Assembly (NCBI GenBank): GCA_031292515.1
Contig: JARLGZ010000004.1
Location: 1-64,000 of the forward strand
Direction: 5' to 3'
Source: Puia sp.
GTDB lineage: Bacteria > Bacteroidota > Bacteroidia > Chitinophagales > Chitinophagaceae
DNA: 64,000 nucleotides
Shown here: positions 31,643-39,354 of the stretch, piece after piece
Layout: every line of letters starts with the position of its first letter
Position numbering within the stretch: position 1 is the stretch's first letter
Made by a program: the position numbers and the translations under genes
The notes under the pieces: model-generated
What the model was told of the DNA's origin: nothing
Database searches by the model: none
The model's input: the letters and a program-made list of their open reading frames with translations, nothing else

Positions 31643-32167
31643 ATGAAAAAGACAGTTTTAACGTTCGGTCTCTTTTCCGCAGTGACTGTGACAGCGATGT
31701 ACGTGTTCATGTGCCTGGCAAGGCAAAGCGAACACTTTTACGTCTCAGAGATTTTGATCTATGCCGCCGTGGTGCTATTATTTGCGATGGTGTTTGCGGG
31801 CATAAAATCTTATAGGGATCAAGCACCCCGTGGTTGGATAACGTTTGGCGAAGCCTTTAAGGTCGGTATTTTAATCTCATTAGTATCATCGCTATGCTAC
31901 GCCATTCTGTGGATAATATTATATAATTCCATCTTCAAAGAATTTATGGAGCAACACGCTGCCGCCCTGATAGAAAAGCTAAAAGCAAGCGGTGCAACGG
32001 CCAGGGAAATAACGGCTAAAAAAGAAGAAATAATAAAGCATGCTCAGCTTTATAACAACCCCTTATCCAGGGCAGGTCTTATTTTTATTCAAGGCTTTCC
32101 GGCAGAAGCCATCATGGCTGTAATCGCTTCTTTTTTACTAAAGAGAAAACAACCCCGCCTGGAATAG
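31643..32167 (+). CDS. DUF4199 membrane protein
   Basis: The product (174 residues from ATG 31643) has four membrane helices: TFGLFSAVTVTAMYVFMCLA, EILIYAAVVLLFAMVFAGIK, FKVGILISLVSSLCYAILWI, and the last near the C-terminus, with a charged helix between helices 3 and 4 (EKLKASGATAREITAKKEEI). Helix 2 ends in GIKSYRD, followed by GxITFGEAFKVG, typical of DUF4199. The function is unknown. The ATG at 31592 lies inside the hydrolase gene and is not needed. Confidence 0.82.
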   Translation: MKKTVLTFGLFSAVTVTAMYVFMCLARQSEHFYVSEILIYAAVVLLFAMVFAGIKSYRDQAPRGWITFGEAFKVGILISLVSSLCYAILWIILYNSIFKEFMEQHAAALIEKLKASGATAREITAKKEEIIKHAQLYNNPLSRAGLIFIQGFPAEAIMAVIASFLLKRKQPRLE

Positions 32168-32229
32168 AGCCGGTTATTAATCATTCTCAACTTTCTATTT
32201 GTGAACGATAACAGTATCTTCGAACGACC

Positions 32230-32376
32230 TGCACCATCGTTCTTCAACAAATACAGTATCTGCTTACCCGGATGCCTGGAAATGGGTGTGGGAAAGCCCA
32301 CAAATACCACATCATATTGTTCAATGCTGTCAATCCTGGTTTTTAGCAGCGGCAGAAAGCCCTGCAAAAAGGACAT
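32230..32376 (-). pseudogene. Flavodoxin-like fragment
   Basis: On the minus strand the sequence LLKTRIDSIEQYDVVFVGFP resembles the third strand of a flavodoxin (YDVVFxGFPTW) but changes after TP into unrelated sequence. Start and FMN loops are missing. It is probably a deletion remnant; the match is short. Confidence 0.35.
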
Positions 32377-32451
32377 TTATGGCTTCAAATACACCGGGAA
32401 TTGTGATCCAATTTCACAGAATCCGTAAAAAAACAGTAACTTGACATGACC

Positions 32452-32931
32452 ATGAAACGCTGTTTCCCTTACCTGGCAGGCCTCTTTCTCGTACAGTCCT
32501 GCTGCGCCTACCACACTGTAACATTAAAGAACAACTCCGGGGACGACAGGCTCGTCACCCTCCGTGGCCACAGATACTACTACGATTTGCCAAAAGACTA
32601 TTTCTGGCTGACCGATCTGTCCAGCAAAAGGCACAAGAGTAAAACGGACCAAAAACTTCAATCCGTCACCATCGATTCGGCGGCGTGCACGTATTCGTTC
32701 ATCCTTCCTTCAAATACAAAACTGATCGTACAACACGGCATCGGCTTTCCTGACTTTGAGCAACAGGTAATCGTCGATAACAGCGATACGATCAGGCTGA
32801 GAAACGATCCACGGACAAAACTAAAATATCGGCGGATCGACTATTTTTTCGCTGTGACGGTCGACATCCGCGAACACCGTTTGGATGCCGGGACTGCAGA
32901 CCGCAGAGACCAACACCCCTATTCTTATTGA
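32452..32931 (+). CDS. Putative lipoprotein, function unknown
   Basis: ATG 32452 gives MKRCFPYLAGLFLVQSCCAY, with a lipobox-like LVQSC before a cysteine, so the mature protein (about 140 residues) would be anchored in a membrane. The mature part has beta-rich texture (TVTLKNNSGDDRLVTLRGHR, SIVQH-type strands) and a basic C-terminus. I do not recognise a family. The ATG two codons earlier (32446) is equally possible. Its last 7 bp overlap the convergent DUF1398 gene. Confidence 0.55.
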   Translation: MKRCFPYLAGLFLVQSCCAYHTVTLKNNSGDDRLVTLRGHRYYYDLPKDYFWLTDLSSKRHKSKTDQKLQSVTIDSAACTYSFILPSNTKLIVQHGIGFPDFEQQVIVDNSDTIRLRNDPRTKLKYRRIDYFFAVTVDIREHRLDAGTADRRDQHPYSY

Positions 32932-33314
32932 GGTATTTGTTCTACCAGGATTTCGGTTCCTGCCTTGTCATAGTAAGTGCAAGTCATTTCATCAAGGCAG
33001 ACAAACCACTTCTCAATCCCTGTTACGGCACAGTGCTTACAGAAGGTAAGGTAGTCCGTTTCACCCCTCTGATGAATTTTCAGATAATGCCTGAACTTGG
33101 TCTTGTCGGTGATAGAAGCAATATCCATGTCTCCATACATCGGTTTTGACGAAGTCCGATAATCACTGGCGCCAAAATATTCCGTGTGACTGTCTTTTAC
33201 CCAGGTTTCAAACGCGGTCACACCCAAAGCCTTTATTTCCTGAATGTATTTAGGGAAATCCGCACCCGATTTCACCTTGCTGTGTGCTGCCTTGACTTGT
33301 TCTACTGTAAACAT
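32925..33314 (-). CDS. DUF1398 family protein
   Basis: From ATG 33314 the protein has 129 residues: MFTVEQVKAAHSKVKSGADF, then YIQEIKALGVTAFETWVKDS, YFGASDYRTSSKPMY and HCAVTGIEKWFVCLDEMTCT. These segments are the standard DUF1398 layout in Bacteroidota, a small cytoplasmic alpha/beta protein of unknown function. An ATG 12 codons earlier (33350) adds a tail absent in relatives. An AraC gene lies upstream on the same strand 69 bp away and may regulate it. Confidence 0.8.
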   Translation of the reverse strand: MFTVEQVKAAHSKVKSGADFPKYIQEIKALGVTAFETWVKDSHTEYFGASDYRTSSKPMYGDMDIASITDKTKFRHYLKIHQRGETDYLTFCKHCAVTGIEKWFVCLDEMTCTYYDKAGTEILVEQIPQ

Positions 33315-33383
33315 GTTTTTAATTTTTTGTTGTACAGCAAAGGTCAGCAACCGCCCCTCCGTGGAATTGTAAAAAATCGTTTT

Positions 33384-34148
33384 TTACAGGAAATGTTTAA
33401 AGTTCTCCGGGGTACCGCCCGTGTACTGTTTGAAGTCCTTGATGAAGTGTGCCTGGTCAAAGAAGTTGTTATCGTAACAGATATCCGTCAGTGATTTGGA
33501 GTTCCCCAAATGATCCAGCACCGCGTTGAAGCGGACGATAGAGGCGAATTTTTTGGGCGTTGTCCCCACTAATCTCCTAAAGCGCTTCTCAAAAGGGCTT
33601 TGACTGATAAAAAGCCGCTCGTTGAGCTCTTTAATTCGTATTGTCCCTTTTGTCTGATAAATGATTTTTACCGCTTCTATGATTAATTTGTCTGTCTGAA
33701 TGTCCTTCAGCTGTGAAAGCAGGAACCTTTCGACGATATAGATGCGCTGTTTGTCATTGCGGGCGCCCATTAATTTTTCCTCCATTTCCTTAACGCCATC
33801 CTTATCGAAGACATCCTCCAGCGAAACACTTAAATTGAATAATTCATGAGCAGGAGATGAGGCAAAGTGGGCAAACCCCATTTCGGTAAAGTATACCAAA
33901 ACCGTCCCAATGTCAGCCGAGTTCCTAAAGGTCTTATAGCTATCGGAAATCCCCGTAATACCGGCCGCCGCCAGCTTATCTTCGGCGCCGTCTTTGATGG
34001 TCGAAAGCCGGCCGCGGTACTGAAAACCGATCACAAGCCCTGTGGATGGAAATATCTTATATTCTTTTTCGATGTCATTCTCCGACACTACAAAATATTT
34101 GATGTAGGGCTTTAATGGGTCTATCGGTATGAATTTCTCAAACCTCAT
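33384..34148 (-). CDS. AraC-family transcriptional regulator (DUF6597-type N-terminus)
   Basis: The 254-residue protein starts FIPIDPLKPYIKYFVVSEND, an opening shared by AraC regulators with a DUF6597-like sensor domain, and ends with a double helix-turn-helix: RIKELNERLFISQSPFEKRF, SLTDICYDNNFFDQAHFIKD and FKQYTGGTPENFK. The DUF1398 gene follows on the same strand and is the closest candidate target. Effector unknown. Confidence 0.86.
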   Translation of the reverse strand: MRFEKFIPIDPLKPYIKYFVVSENDIEKEYKIFPSTGLVIGFQYRGRLSTIKDGAEDKLAAAGITGISDSYKTFRNSADIGTVLVYFTEMGFAHFASSPAHELFNLSVSLEDVFDKDGVKEMEEKLMGARNDKQRIYIVERFLLSQLKDIQTDKLIIEAVKIIYQTKGTIRIKELNERLFISQSPFEKRFRRLVGTTPKKFASIVRFNAVLDHLGNSKSLTDICYDNNFFDQAHFIKDFKQYTGGTPENFKHFL

Positions 34149-34198
34149 TTTGTTATTGACTACTTCGGCTATGAAGCACGTCTACCAAATATAACATT

Positions 34199-34340
34199 TT
34201 ACTTCCAATCACTATCTGGCCTGGCATCTCTTTTCAATGTCTCCCCATCTCCAAAGATCCTCATTTGCGTGATTTTTCCGGAGTTATCATAGGTGATCGA
34301 ACAGGTTTCCAAAACACATCCACTCACAGCGTTGATGCCG
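34199..34340 (-). pseudogene. C-terminal fragment of an unrecognised (probably exported) protein
   Basis: On the minus strand an open frame ends VLETCSITYDNSGKITQMRI then FGDGETLKRDARPDSDWK-TAA (34199-34201). Coding texture is good but no start is present; a run of eight A at about 34381-34390 may hide a frameshift that separates it from an upstream open frame. I recognise no family. Confidence 0.3.
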
Positions 34341-34374
34341 ATCAATTTACAACTGTTGGCGGCGGTTGACGGGG

Positions 34375-34524
34375 ATGAACTGTTTTTTTTCGATATCCTG
34401 CCTGGGCCTGTTCGGCCTTGCCGCCTTCACGACACAGAAAAGGAAAAAGAAATTTCCATCAGCAAAGTCCTGGGGGCAGTTTATACAAATATTCTTAAAT
34501 TGCATTGACGCAATATCCCTCTGA
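34375..34524 (+). CDS. Possible 49-residue exported peptide
   Basis: ATG 34375 opens MNCFFSISCLGLFGLAAFTT, a short hydrophobic stretch that looks like a signal or membrane anchor, followed by a basic segment (QKRKKKFPSAK) and a hydrophobic end, with TGA at 34522-34524. GGGG precedes the ATG as a weak ribosome-binding site. No family is recognised, and the opposite strand has a competing open frame, so this is tentative. Confidence 0.25.
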   Translation: MNCFFSISCLGLFGLAAFTTQKRKKKFPSAKSWGQFIQIFLNCIDAISL

Positions 34525-34589
34525 TAGCATAAACACATCCGTGCTGCGTCGCCATTCCGGGCAACTTAACAGACAAAACTTTTGACAAA

Positions 34590-35072
34590 ATGAACAAGAC
34601 ATCACTGCTGATTTTAGGCCTCATCACTTCATTCTGTTTCGGTTTTGCTTTCAGGACGATAACTGTCAAACAAAATAAATCCAACACGACAAAAATGAAA
34701 AAGGTAACGGGAATTGGCGGCATCTTTTTTAAATGCAAGGACCCCAATAAAATGAAAGAATGGTACAAAACACATCTGGGCCTCGACGCGGGCCAGTATG
34801 GCGCAAATTTTGAGTGGCGTCAAGCCGAAGACCCGACAAAAAAGGGATCTACCCAATGGAGCCCGTTTGCCGAAACTACAAAATACTTTGACCCTTCGAC
34901 AAAAGACTTCATGATCAACTACAGAGTCGAGAACCTGGAAGCGCTCGTAGAGCAACTTAAAAATGAAGGAGTAACGATTGTTGATAAAATTGAAGCTTTT
35001 GACTATGGAAAATTTGTTCACATTATCGACGTTGAAGGCAATAAGGTGGAACTTTGGGAGCCGGCTGAATGA
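34590..35072 (+). CDS. VOC (glyoxalase/bleomycin-resistance-like) protein with N-terminal hydrophobic segment
   Basis: The 160-residue frame begins with a possible anchor or signal (TSLLILGLITSFCFGFAF) and then the VOC fold from about residue 36: KVTGIGGIFFKCKDPNKMKE, WYKTHLGLD, and the closing metal-ligand-like E in EGNKVELWEP. A shorter start at residue 36 (MKKVTGIGG) would give an ordinary cytoplasmic protein; the extension is in frame and has signal-like character, so an exported form is possible. Metal-binding and substrate are unknown. Its 3' end overlaps the convergent VOC gene by 55 bp. Confidence 0.75.
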   Translation: MNKTSLLILGLITSFCFGFAFRTITVKQNKSNTTKMKKVTGIGGIFFKCKDPNKMKEWYKTHLGLDAGQYGANFEWRQAEDPTKKGSTQWSPFAETTKYFDPSTKDFMINYRVENLEALVEQLKNEGVTIVDKIEAFDYGKFVHIIDVEGNKVELWEPAE

Positions 35073-35551
35073 TCCTGGTTTGCGTCTGCCGCGGCCTTTA
35101 ACGCCCCTATGTCCAACTTGACCATCTTCATCATGGCCTGCATGACCCGACCTGCCTTTACCTTGTCCGGGTCGCCGAGAAGCTGGGGCAACAGGGTAGG
35201 TGTTACCTGCCAATAAAGACCAAATTGGTCCTTCAGCCAACCGCAGGCAATCTCCTTGCCGCCACCCTCAAGAAGCTTGCTCCAGTAGTAATCGACCTCT
35301 TCCTGGGGTCCGCAGTTGATAGTGAGAGAGATGGCATCGGTCAGGGGATGACCGGGACCGCCGTTCATCAAAATGATTTCCTGCCCTTCCAAAAGAATAG
35401 ATGCTACCAGCAAAGCTCCTTCAGACCCGGGTGACCCCGGCGGGTTGCGGGCGACCCTGATCACCTTTGAATCTTTGAAAACGGAAAGATAGAAGTTCAT
35501 CGCTTCTTCCGCATCGTTGTCGAACCAAATGAATGGACTGATCTTCTGCAT
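35018..35551 (-). CDS. VOC-family protein, PhnB-like
   Basis: The 177-residue protein starts MQKISPFIWFDNDAEEAMNF then YLSVFKDSKV, the start of PhnB/3-demethylubiquinone-methyltransferase-like VOC proteins, with GQEIILMNGGP and CGWLKDQFGLYWQVTP. Such proteins usually end soon after a KMKKIDIAALK-type helix, here MVKLDIGALKAA; the last 19 residues run into the convergent VOC gene and look like read-through after loss of the original stop. No catalytic metal site is evident, as in many of this group. Confidence 0.85.
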   Translation of the reverse strand: MQKISPFIWFDNDAEEAMNFYLSVFKDSKVIRVARNPPGSPGSEGALLVASILLEGQEIILMNGGPGHPLTDAISLTINCGPQEEVDYYWSKLLEGGGKEIACGWLKDQFGLYWQVTPTLLPQLLGDPDKVKAGRVMQAMMKMVKLDIGALKAAADANQDHSAGSQSSTLLPSTSIM

Positions 35552-35579
35552 AAAATAAATGGTTATGGTTTGCTGTCAG

Positions 35580-36602
35580 CTACAGCAAATCGCGTTCCAA
35601 AGCCAGGGCGCCCCCGATACCTGCCAGTTCCACCGTCAATTCGGCCAGCCTGTTGGAGATCCCAACTTCGTTGTCATACCATGCCACTACTTTTACCAGG
35701 TTTCCGATATTGCGGGTTAGGGTACCGTCAATGATCGCGGAATGGGTATTGCCCAATATATCGGCGGAAACAAAGGGCTCTTCCGTGTATTCCAGGATAC
35801 CTTTCAGTGATGACGATGCATGATACCGGAAGAATTCGTTTATTTCGGCAGCAGGCGCCTGCTTAACAAGGTTGACAGACATATCGGCCAGCGAGCCGTC
35901 GATAACAGGGACGCGATAAGAGAACCCATCCAGCTTGCCTTTCAACCCGGGCAACACATCCCCGATAGCCTTCGCGGCGCCGGTTGTGGTAGGTATGATT
36001 GACTGGGTAGCCGCGCGTGCTCTTCTATAGTCCTTGTGCGGGCCGTCCTGCAGCATCTGGTCCATGGTAAAGGCATGGATGGTGCTCATAAATCCCGAGG
36101 CAATACCGTACTGTTTTTCCAACAGGTATAATAGCGGCGCAATACAGTTGGTTGTGCAGGAAGCGGTGGAGAGGATCTGATCGGCCTCTGTTATCAAATC
36201 ATTGTTTACGCCTGCCACGATCGTCTTCACATTGCCGGTGGCGGGGGCAGTGATCAGCACTCTTTTCGCGCCCGCATTAAGATGCAGCCGTGCCTTGCTC
36301 CTGTCCGTGAAGCGGCCGGTAGACTCTATCACGACGTCTATGTCCAGTTCTTCCCAAGGCAATTTCTCCGGGTCCTTCTCACTCAGGAGCCGGATCGGTT
36401 TTCCATCGACAACAATGCTGTTATCCTTCTGTACCACCGTCCCGGGAAACTTCCCGTGAGAAGTATCATACTTAAAAAGATGTGTGAGAAGTCCAATATC
36501 CGTGAGGTCGTTGATAGCGACCACTTCCACCGACTGCTTATCCTGGAGAGCCCTCAAGGTCATTCTACCTATGCGTCCGAATCCGTTGATAGCACATTTC
36601 AT
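35580..36602 (-). CDS. gap: Glyceraldehyde-3-phosphate dehydrogenase
   Basis: The 340-residue enzyme has NGFGRIGRMTL (NAD site), D32 (favouring NAD), catalytic C149 in SCTTNC, and WYDNEVGISNRLAEL. It oxidises glyceraldehyde-3-phosphate in glycolysis and works as a cytoplasmic tetramer. The C-terminus (LALERDLL) is short and family-like. It is flanked by a VOC gene and a GlxA-type regulator, without other glycolysis genes, so it may be a second copy with a special role. Confidence 0.93.
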   Translation of the reverse strand: MKCAINGFGRIGRMTLRALQDKQSVEVVAINDLTDIGLLTHLFKYDTSHGKFPGTVVQKDNSIVVDGKPIRLLSEKDPEKLPWEELDIDVVIESTGRFTDRSKARLHLNAGAKRVLITAPATGNVKTIVAGVNNDLITEADQILSTASCTTNCIAPLLYLLEKQYGIASGFMSTIHAFTMDQMLQDGPHKDYRRARAATQSIIPTTTGAAKAIGDVLPGLKGKLDGFSYRVPVIDGSLADMSVNLVKQAPAAEINEFFRYHASSSLKGILEYTEEPFVSADILGNTHSAIIDGTLTRNIGNLVKVVAWYDNEVGISNRLAELTVELAGIGGALALERDLL

Positions 36603-36647
36603 AATTTTGCGTTTTGTGATATTTTAGAATATTGTAAGTACTTCAGG

Positions 36648-36713
36648 ATCTTTCAAGATAAGATGTTCCGAGATGTTCTGAGATGTTCTAAGACCTTTCA
36701 AAATCTTGAAAGA
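36648..36713. repeat. Three tandem 10-bp repeats inside a 10-bp inverted repeat
   Basis: The units agatgttccg, agatgttctg and agatgttcta (36661-36690) are bracketed by atctttcaag (36648-36657) and cttgaaagat (36704-36713), which are exact inverses. The block lies between the GAPDH start and the GlxA stop, both on the minus strand. It may be a terminator or binding array, or a slippage product. Confidence 0.65.
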
Positions 36714-36717
36714 TGTT

Positions 36718-37722
36718 TTATGGAATGCTGTGAAGAGAAGTCCTGAAGGAACGACGGTAATCGCTGGGCGACACCATCATGTGACGCATAAAAGTGCGGC
36801 GCATGGATACGAGCCCGCCAAGACCACATTTCACAGCTATCTGGTCCATCGTGAGATCGCTATCCTCCAGGTATTTGCGGGCGATCTCAACACGGAGCTT
36901 TTCGACAAATTTGGCAGGCGTCAGCCCGGCTTCCTTCAGAAACACGCGGGTAAAATTTCGCACGCTCATGCTGCTATGTTCCGCCAGGTGTTCTACGCTC
37001 AGCTCTTCTGCCAGGTGACGGATCAGCCAGGGATGAAGCTTTCCTGCGATCGAGTTTTCAAGGCTATGAACCTGGAGCAGAGTACTGAACTGAGACTGAA
37101 AGCCCGGACGCTTCAGGGGCAGTACCAGCTTGCGGGCCGCGTTTAAGGCCACGTCACGTCCGTAGTCTTCTTCCACAAGGGCCAGCGCCAGGTCGATGCC
37201 GGACGCCACACCGCCGGACGTGTATACATTGCAGTCGCGCGTATAAAAAGGATTCGTGTCCACTTTGACCGCAGGATACCTGAGTTGGAACTCCTGGCTG
37301 AATTCCCAGTGAGTGGTGGCTTGCTTGCCATCAAGGATACCCGCTTCGGCCAATGCGTACGTGCCGATGCAAACAGACCCGATGCGACGCACTTTCGGAT
37401 AGATCTGCTTCAGCCACCGAAAAAAGGGATGTCCGCTTTGCAGTTGCATCCTGGAGAAACCGGCGACGATCAGCGTGTCGATGGACCCCGTGATTTCCGA
37501 TACCAGCACCGGGCAATCTATCTCGACCCCACTCTTGGTGAGAATCTTTTTGGTGCCGACCGGTGATGCGAGCAAAAGCTCATATCCTGCGCTTCCGGTA
37601 CCCGGATTCTCACTCAACGACCTGTCGGCCGCCATGAATACATCACAGGGTCCGGCTATATCCAGGAGAAAGATCCCCGGCATCGGTATGACTACGATCA
37701 GTTTCTTTTTTTCCTTTTCCAT
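36718..37722 (-). CDS. GlxA-family regulator (DJ-1/PfpI domain + AraC helix-turn-helix)
   Basis: The 334-residue protein has a DJ-1/PfpI-like domain (KLIVVIPMPGIFLLDIAGPC, the nucleophile-elbow region SVCIGTYALAEAGILDG, residues about 8-200) and a C-terminal AraC domain (SVEHLAEHSSMSVRNFTRVF, LTMDQIAVKCGLGGLVSMRR and the final helix). GlxA-type regulators often control amine, arginine or quaternary-amine catabolism; the effector here is unknown. Its upstream region has two pairs of direct repeats (37728-37760 and 37828-37884) that may be operators. Confidence 0.88.
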   Translation of the reverse strand: MEKEKKKLIVVIPMPGIFLLDIAGPCDVFMAADRSLSENPGTGSAGYELLLASPVGTKKILTKSGVEIDCPVLVSEITGSIDTLIVAGFSRMQLQSGHPFFRWLKQIYPKVRRIGSVCIGTYALAEAGILDGKQATTHWEFSQEFQLRYPAVKVDTNPFYTRDCNVYTSGGVASGIDLALALVEEDYGRDVALNAARKLVLPLKRPGFQSQFSTLLQVHSLENSIAGKLHPWLIRHLAEELSVEHLAEHSSMSVRNFTRVFLKEAGLTPAKFVEKLRVEIARKYLEDSDLTMDQIAVKCGLGGLVSMRRTFMRHMMVSPSDYRRSFRTSLHSIP

Positions 37723-37727
37723 ATTCC

Positions 37728-37760
37728 GTAAAGATTACGTCCACACTAAAGATTACATCC
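37728..37760. repeat. Direct repeat pair, 18-bp period, at the GlxA start
   Basis: taaagattacgtcc and taaagattacatcc differ in one base and are spaced by 18 bp (37729-37742 and 37747-37760). AraC-type proteins bind direct repeats spaced by whole helical turns, and 18 bp is slightly under two turns. They start 6 bp upstream of the GlxA start codon. Confidence 0.55.
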
Positions 37761-37827
37761 GCACCGCAGACTTGCGGCATGTGGGAACCGAAATTGCCCG
37801 CATAAAGTGCCCGCACCGAATACGGGG

Positions 37828-37884
37828 ACAAGACACTTGCACTGGAAACATGCACGACACACTTTAACAAGACACTCGCACAGG
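37828..37884. repeat. Direct repeat pair of 18 bp, 39 bp apart
   Basis: acaagacacttgcactgg (37828-37845) and acaagacactcgcacagg (37867-37884) match at 16 of 18 positions. They lie between the divergent GlxA and ArsR genes. Possible second operator pair for GlxA; neither copy overlaps the ArsR promoter. Confidence 0.5.
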
Positions 37885-37952
37885 ACAAATGTAAGTCCTT
37901 CAGGCGATGGCACAAATGACATATTTTATACAATTTCGGCCAAAATAAAATA

Positions 37953-37984
37953 TTTGCGTAGCCAAATAACTACGCATATATTTG
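37953..37984 (+). promoter_or_regulatory. Canonical Bacteroidota promoter of the arsR operon
   Basis: TTTG (37953-37956) is followed by exactly 20 bp and TATATTTG (37977-37984), a perfect TTTG-N20-TAnnTTTG. The expected transcription start is about 37990, only about 12 bp before the ATG at 38003, so the leader is very short. Confidence 0.8.
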
Positions 37985-38000
37985 TAGCCAAATAGCTACA
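37956..38000. promoter_or_regulatory. Two dyad operators flanking the arsR -7 box
   Basis: Site 1 is gcgtagccaaataactacgc (37956-37975), with perfect 6-bp arms. Site 2 is tgtagccaaatagctaca (37983-38000), also with perfect 6-bp arms. Both share the core tagccaaataNcta. They abut the -7 box on both sides and overlap the -33 box and the transcription start, the arrangement expected for autorepression by the ArsR protein. Confidence 0.75.
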
Positions 38001-38002
38001 CA

Positions 38003-38326
38003 ATGAATCTAAGACGAGATGTATTTCAAGCCCTGGCAGACCCGACCAGGAGGGCCATACTCCTGCTGGTAGCTTCACAATCTATGACGGCAGGGGCAAT
38101 AGCCTCCAACTTCGACACAGCCAGACCGACGGTTTCAAAACACCTGCAAATACTCACCGAGTGCGAATTACTCGAACAAAAACAAAACGGCCGGGAGATC
38201 CACTATCACATCAATGCAAAAAAAATGAAAGAAGTAGCCGACTTCATCGAGCCATTCCGAAAAATGTGGGATGACCGGTTTAATAAACTGGAAACCATCA
38301 TGAAAGAATACAAATCGAAAAAATAG
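38003..38326 (+). CDS. ArsR-family transcriptional repressor
   Basis: The 107-residue winged-helix protein begins [20 protein letters not shown] and has the recognition helix [20 protein letters not shown]. It has none of the CxC or CVC metal-binding pairs of metal sensors, as is usual for the subgroup paired with AHSA1 proteins. It heads the operon with AHSA1 and DoxX genes and almost certainly binds the two dyads around its own promoter. Confidence 0.9.
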   Translation: MNLRRDVFQALADPTRRAILLLVASQSMTAGAIASNFDTARPTVSKHLQILTECELLEQKQNGREIHYHINAKKMKEVADFIEPFRKMWDDRFNKLETIMKEYKSKK

Positions 38327-38332
38327 AATAAC

Positions 38333-38818
38333 ATGGAACAAAAAACAAAAATCAATGCCGAAGAGGGTAAACAGGAATTAGTGATAACGAGGGAATTTGA
38401 TTTGCCGGTGGAACTACTCTTTAAGGCACATGCAGATCCTGACATTATTGAGCAATGGATGTCTAACCCATATGCGACAGCTAAAGTGCTGAAATTTGAA
38501 GGCAAAAAACACGGCAGTTATCAATTGGAATCAACCGATGCCCAGGGAAAAGTGGTATTCCGTTCAAACGGGGTAATCCACGAGTTTAGCCTCAACAAGA
38601 GAATAACAAGGACGTTTGAATTGGAGAATGCGCCTTTCGGTGTGCAACTGGAGGTATATGAATTTGAGCCTCTTACCAACGGCACCAGTAAACTCAATAT
38701 GCATGTAATATATGAATCGGTCGCACAAAGAGACCAGGTATTGAAATTGCCCTTTGCTCAAGGTATAAACTTGGCACATAACCGGATACAGGAAATATTA
38801 AATACTTCGAAAAAATAA
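38333..38818 (+). CDS. AHSA1/SRPBCC-domain protein
   Basis: The 161-residue protein opens its fold with VITREFDLPVELLFKAHADP and has the family-like IIEQWMSNPY, with a long C-terminal helix (FAQGINLAHNRIQEILN). AHSA1-like proteins form a hydrophobic cavity and often sit beside ArsR regulators, where they may bind the signalling ligand; no specific ligand is known. It starts 6 bp after the arsR stop, so it shares that transcript. Confidence 0.88.
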   Translation: MEQKTKINAEEGKQELVITREFDLPVELLFKAHADPDIIEQWMSNPYATAKVLKFEGKKHGSYQLESTDAQGKVVFRSNGVIHEFSLNKRITRTFELENAPFGVQLEVYEFEPLTNGTSKLNMHVIYESVAQRDQVLKLPFAQGINLAHNRIQEILNTSKK

Positions 38819-38822
38819 GAAA

Positions 38823-39206
38823 ATGGAAAAGAGAAAAGTGATTGGGTATTGGATCATTACCGCGATATTATCTTTCTGCATTTTTTCGGGCGGATTGGCA
38901 CAGGCGCTGCAGGTAAAACAGGTGGTACAGGGTTTTAGGCCCCTCGGGTACCCCAACTACTTTATTTCGATCATCGGCGTTTGGAAGGTATTGGGTGTAA
39001 TCGCGATATTAGTCCCGAAATTCCGATTGCTAAAGGAATGGGCGTATGCGGGCATATTTTTTGCCATGACCGGCGCGGTGATTTCCCATATTGCCAGCGA
39101 CGATGTTTCCGCAAAAATAATGGCCCCGTTTTTTCTGGCCGTTTTTGCTTTGTTATCGTGGTACCTGCGACCTGCTGACAGAAGAGTCGTTCCTCTCAGC
39201 CGATAA
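38823..39206 (+). CDS. DoxX-like inner-membrane protein
   Basis: The 127-residue protein has four membrane helices, beginning with VIGYWIITAILSFCIFSGGL, and the GYPNYFISIIGVWKVLGVIA segment that is characteristic of the DoxX-like group linked to ArsR/AHSA1. It begins 4 bp after the AHSA1 gene. The last dozen residues (RPADRRVVPLSR) run into a repeat array starting at 39177, so the original C-terminus may have been changed. Confidence 0.85.
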   Translation: MEKRKVIGYWIITAILSFCIFSGGLAQALQVKQVVQGFRPLGYPNYFISIIGVWKVLGVIAILVPKFRLLKEWAYAGIFFAMTGAVISHIASDDVSAKIMAPFFLAVFALLSWYLRPADRRVVPLSR

Positions 39207-39297
39207 AAGAATCGTCTTCTTTGCAGATAGAAGAATCATTCCCCCCGGCTAATAGCATAGCGTCTCACATGGCTGAAAGGAAAATCGTTCCCCTTGG
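39177..39297 (+). repeat. Degenerate repeats of about 25 bp at the end of the DoxX-like gene
   Basis: Units read as gacagaagagtcgttcctct, gataaaagaatcgtcttctt, gatagaagaatcattccccc and, after a gap, ctgaaaggaaaatcgttccc. They share GAxAxAAGAxTCGTTCC and are spaced about 25 bp. They start inside the last codons of the DoxX-like gene and end before the DUF4256 remnant. No dyad is evident. Confidence 0.5.
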
Positions 39298-39354
39298 TCA
39301 AAAAATGACTAGATTGAATCCCAAGCTTTGATGTATATTAGAGAATACAAAAGC

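Noticed and set aside
34629-35240. 203-codon minus-strand frame over both VOC genes
   Set aside because: Overlaps two real genes and has no family features.
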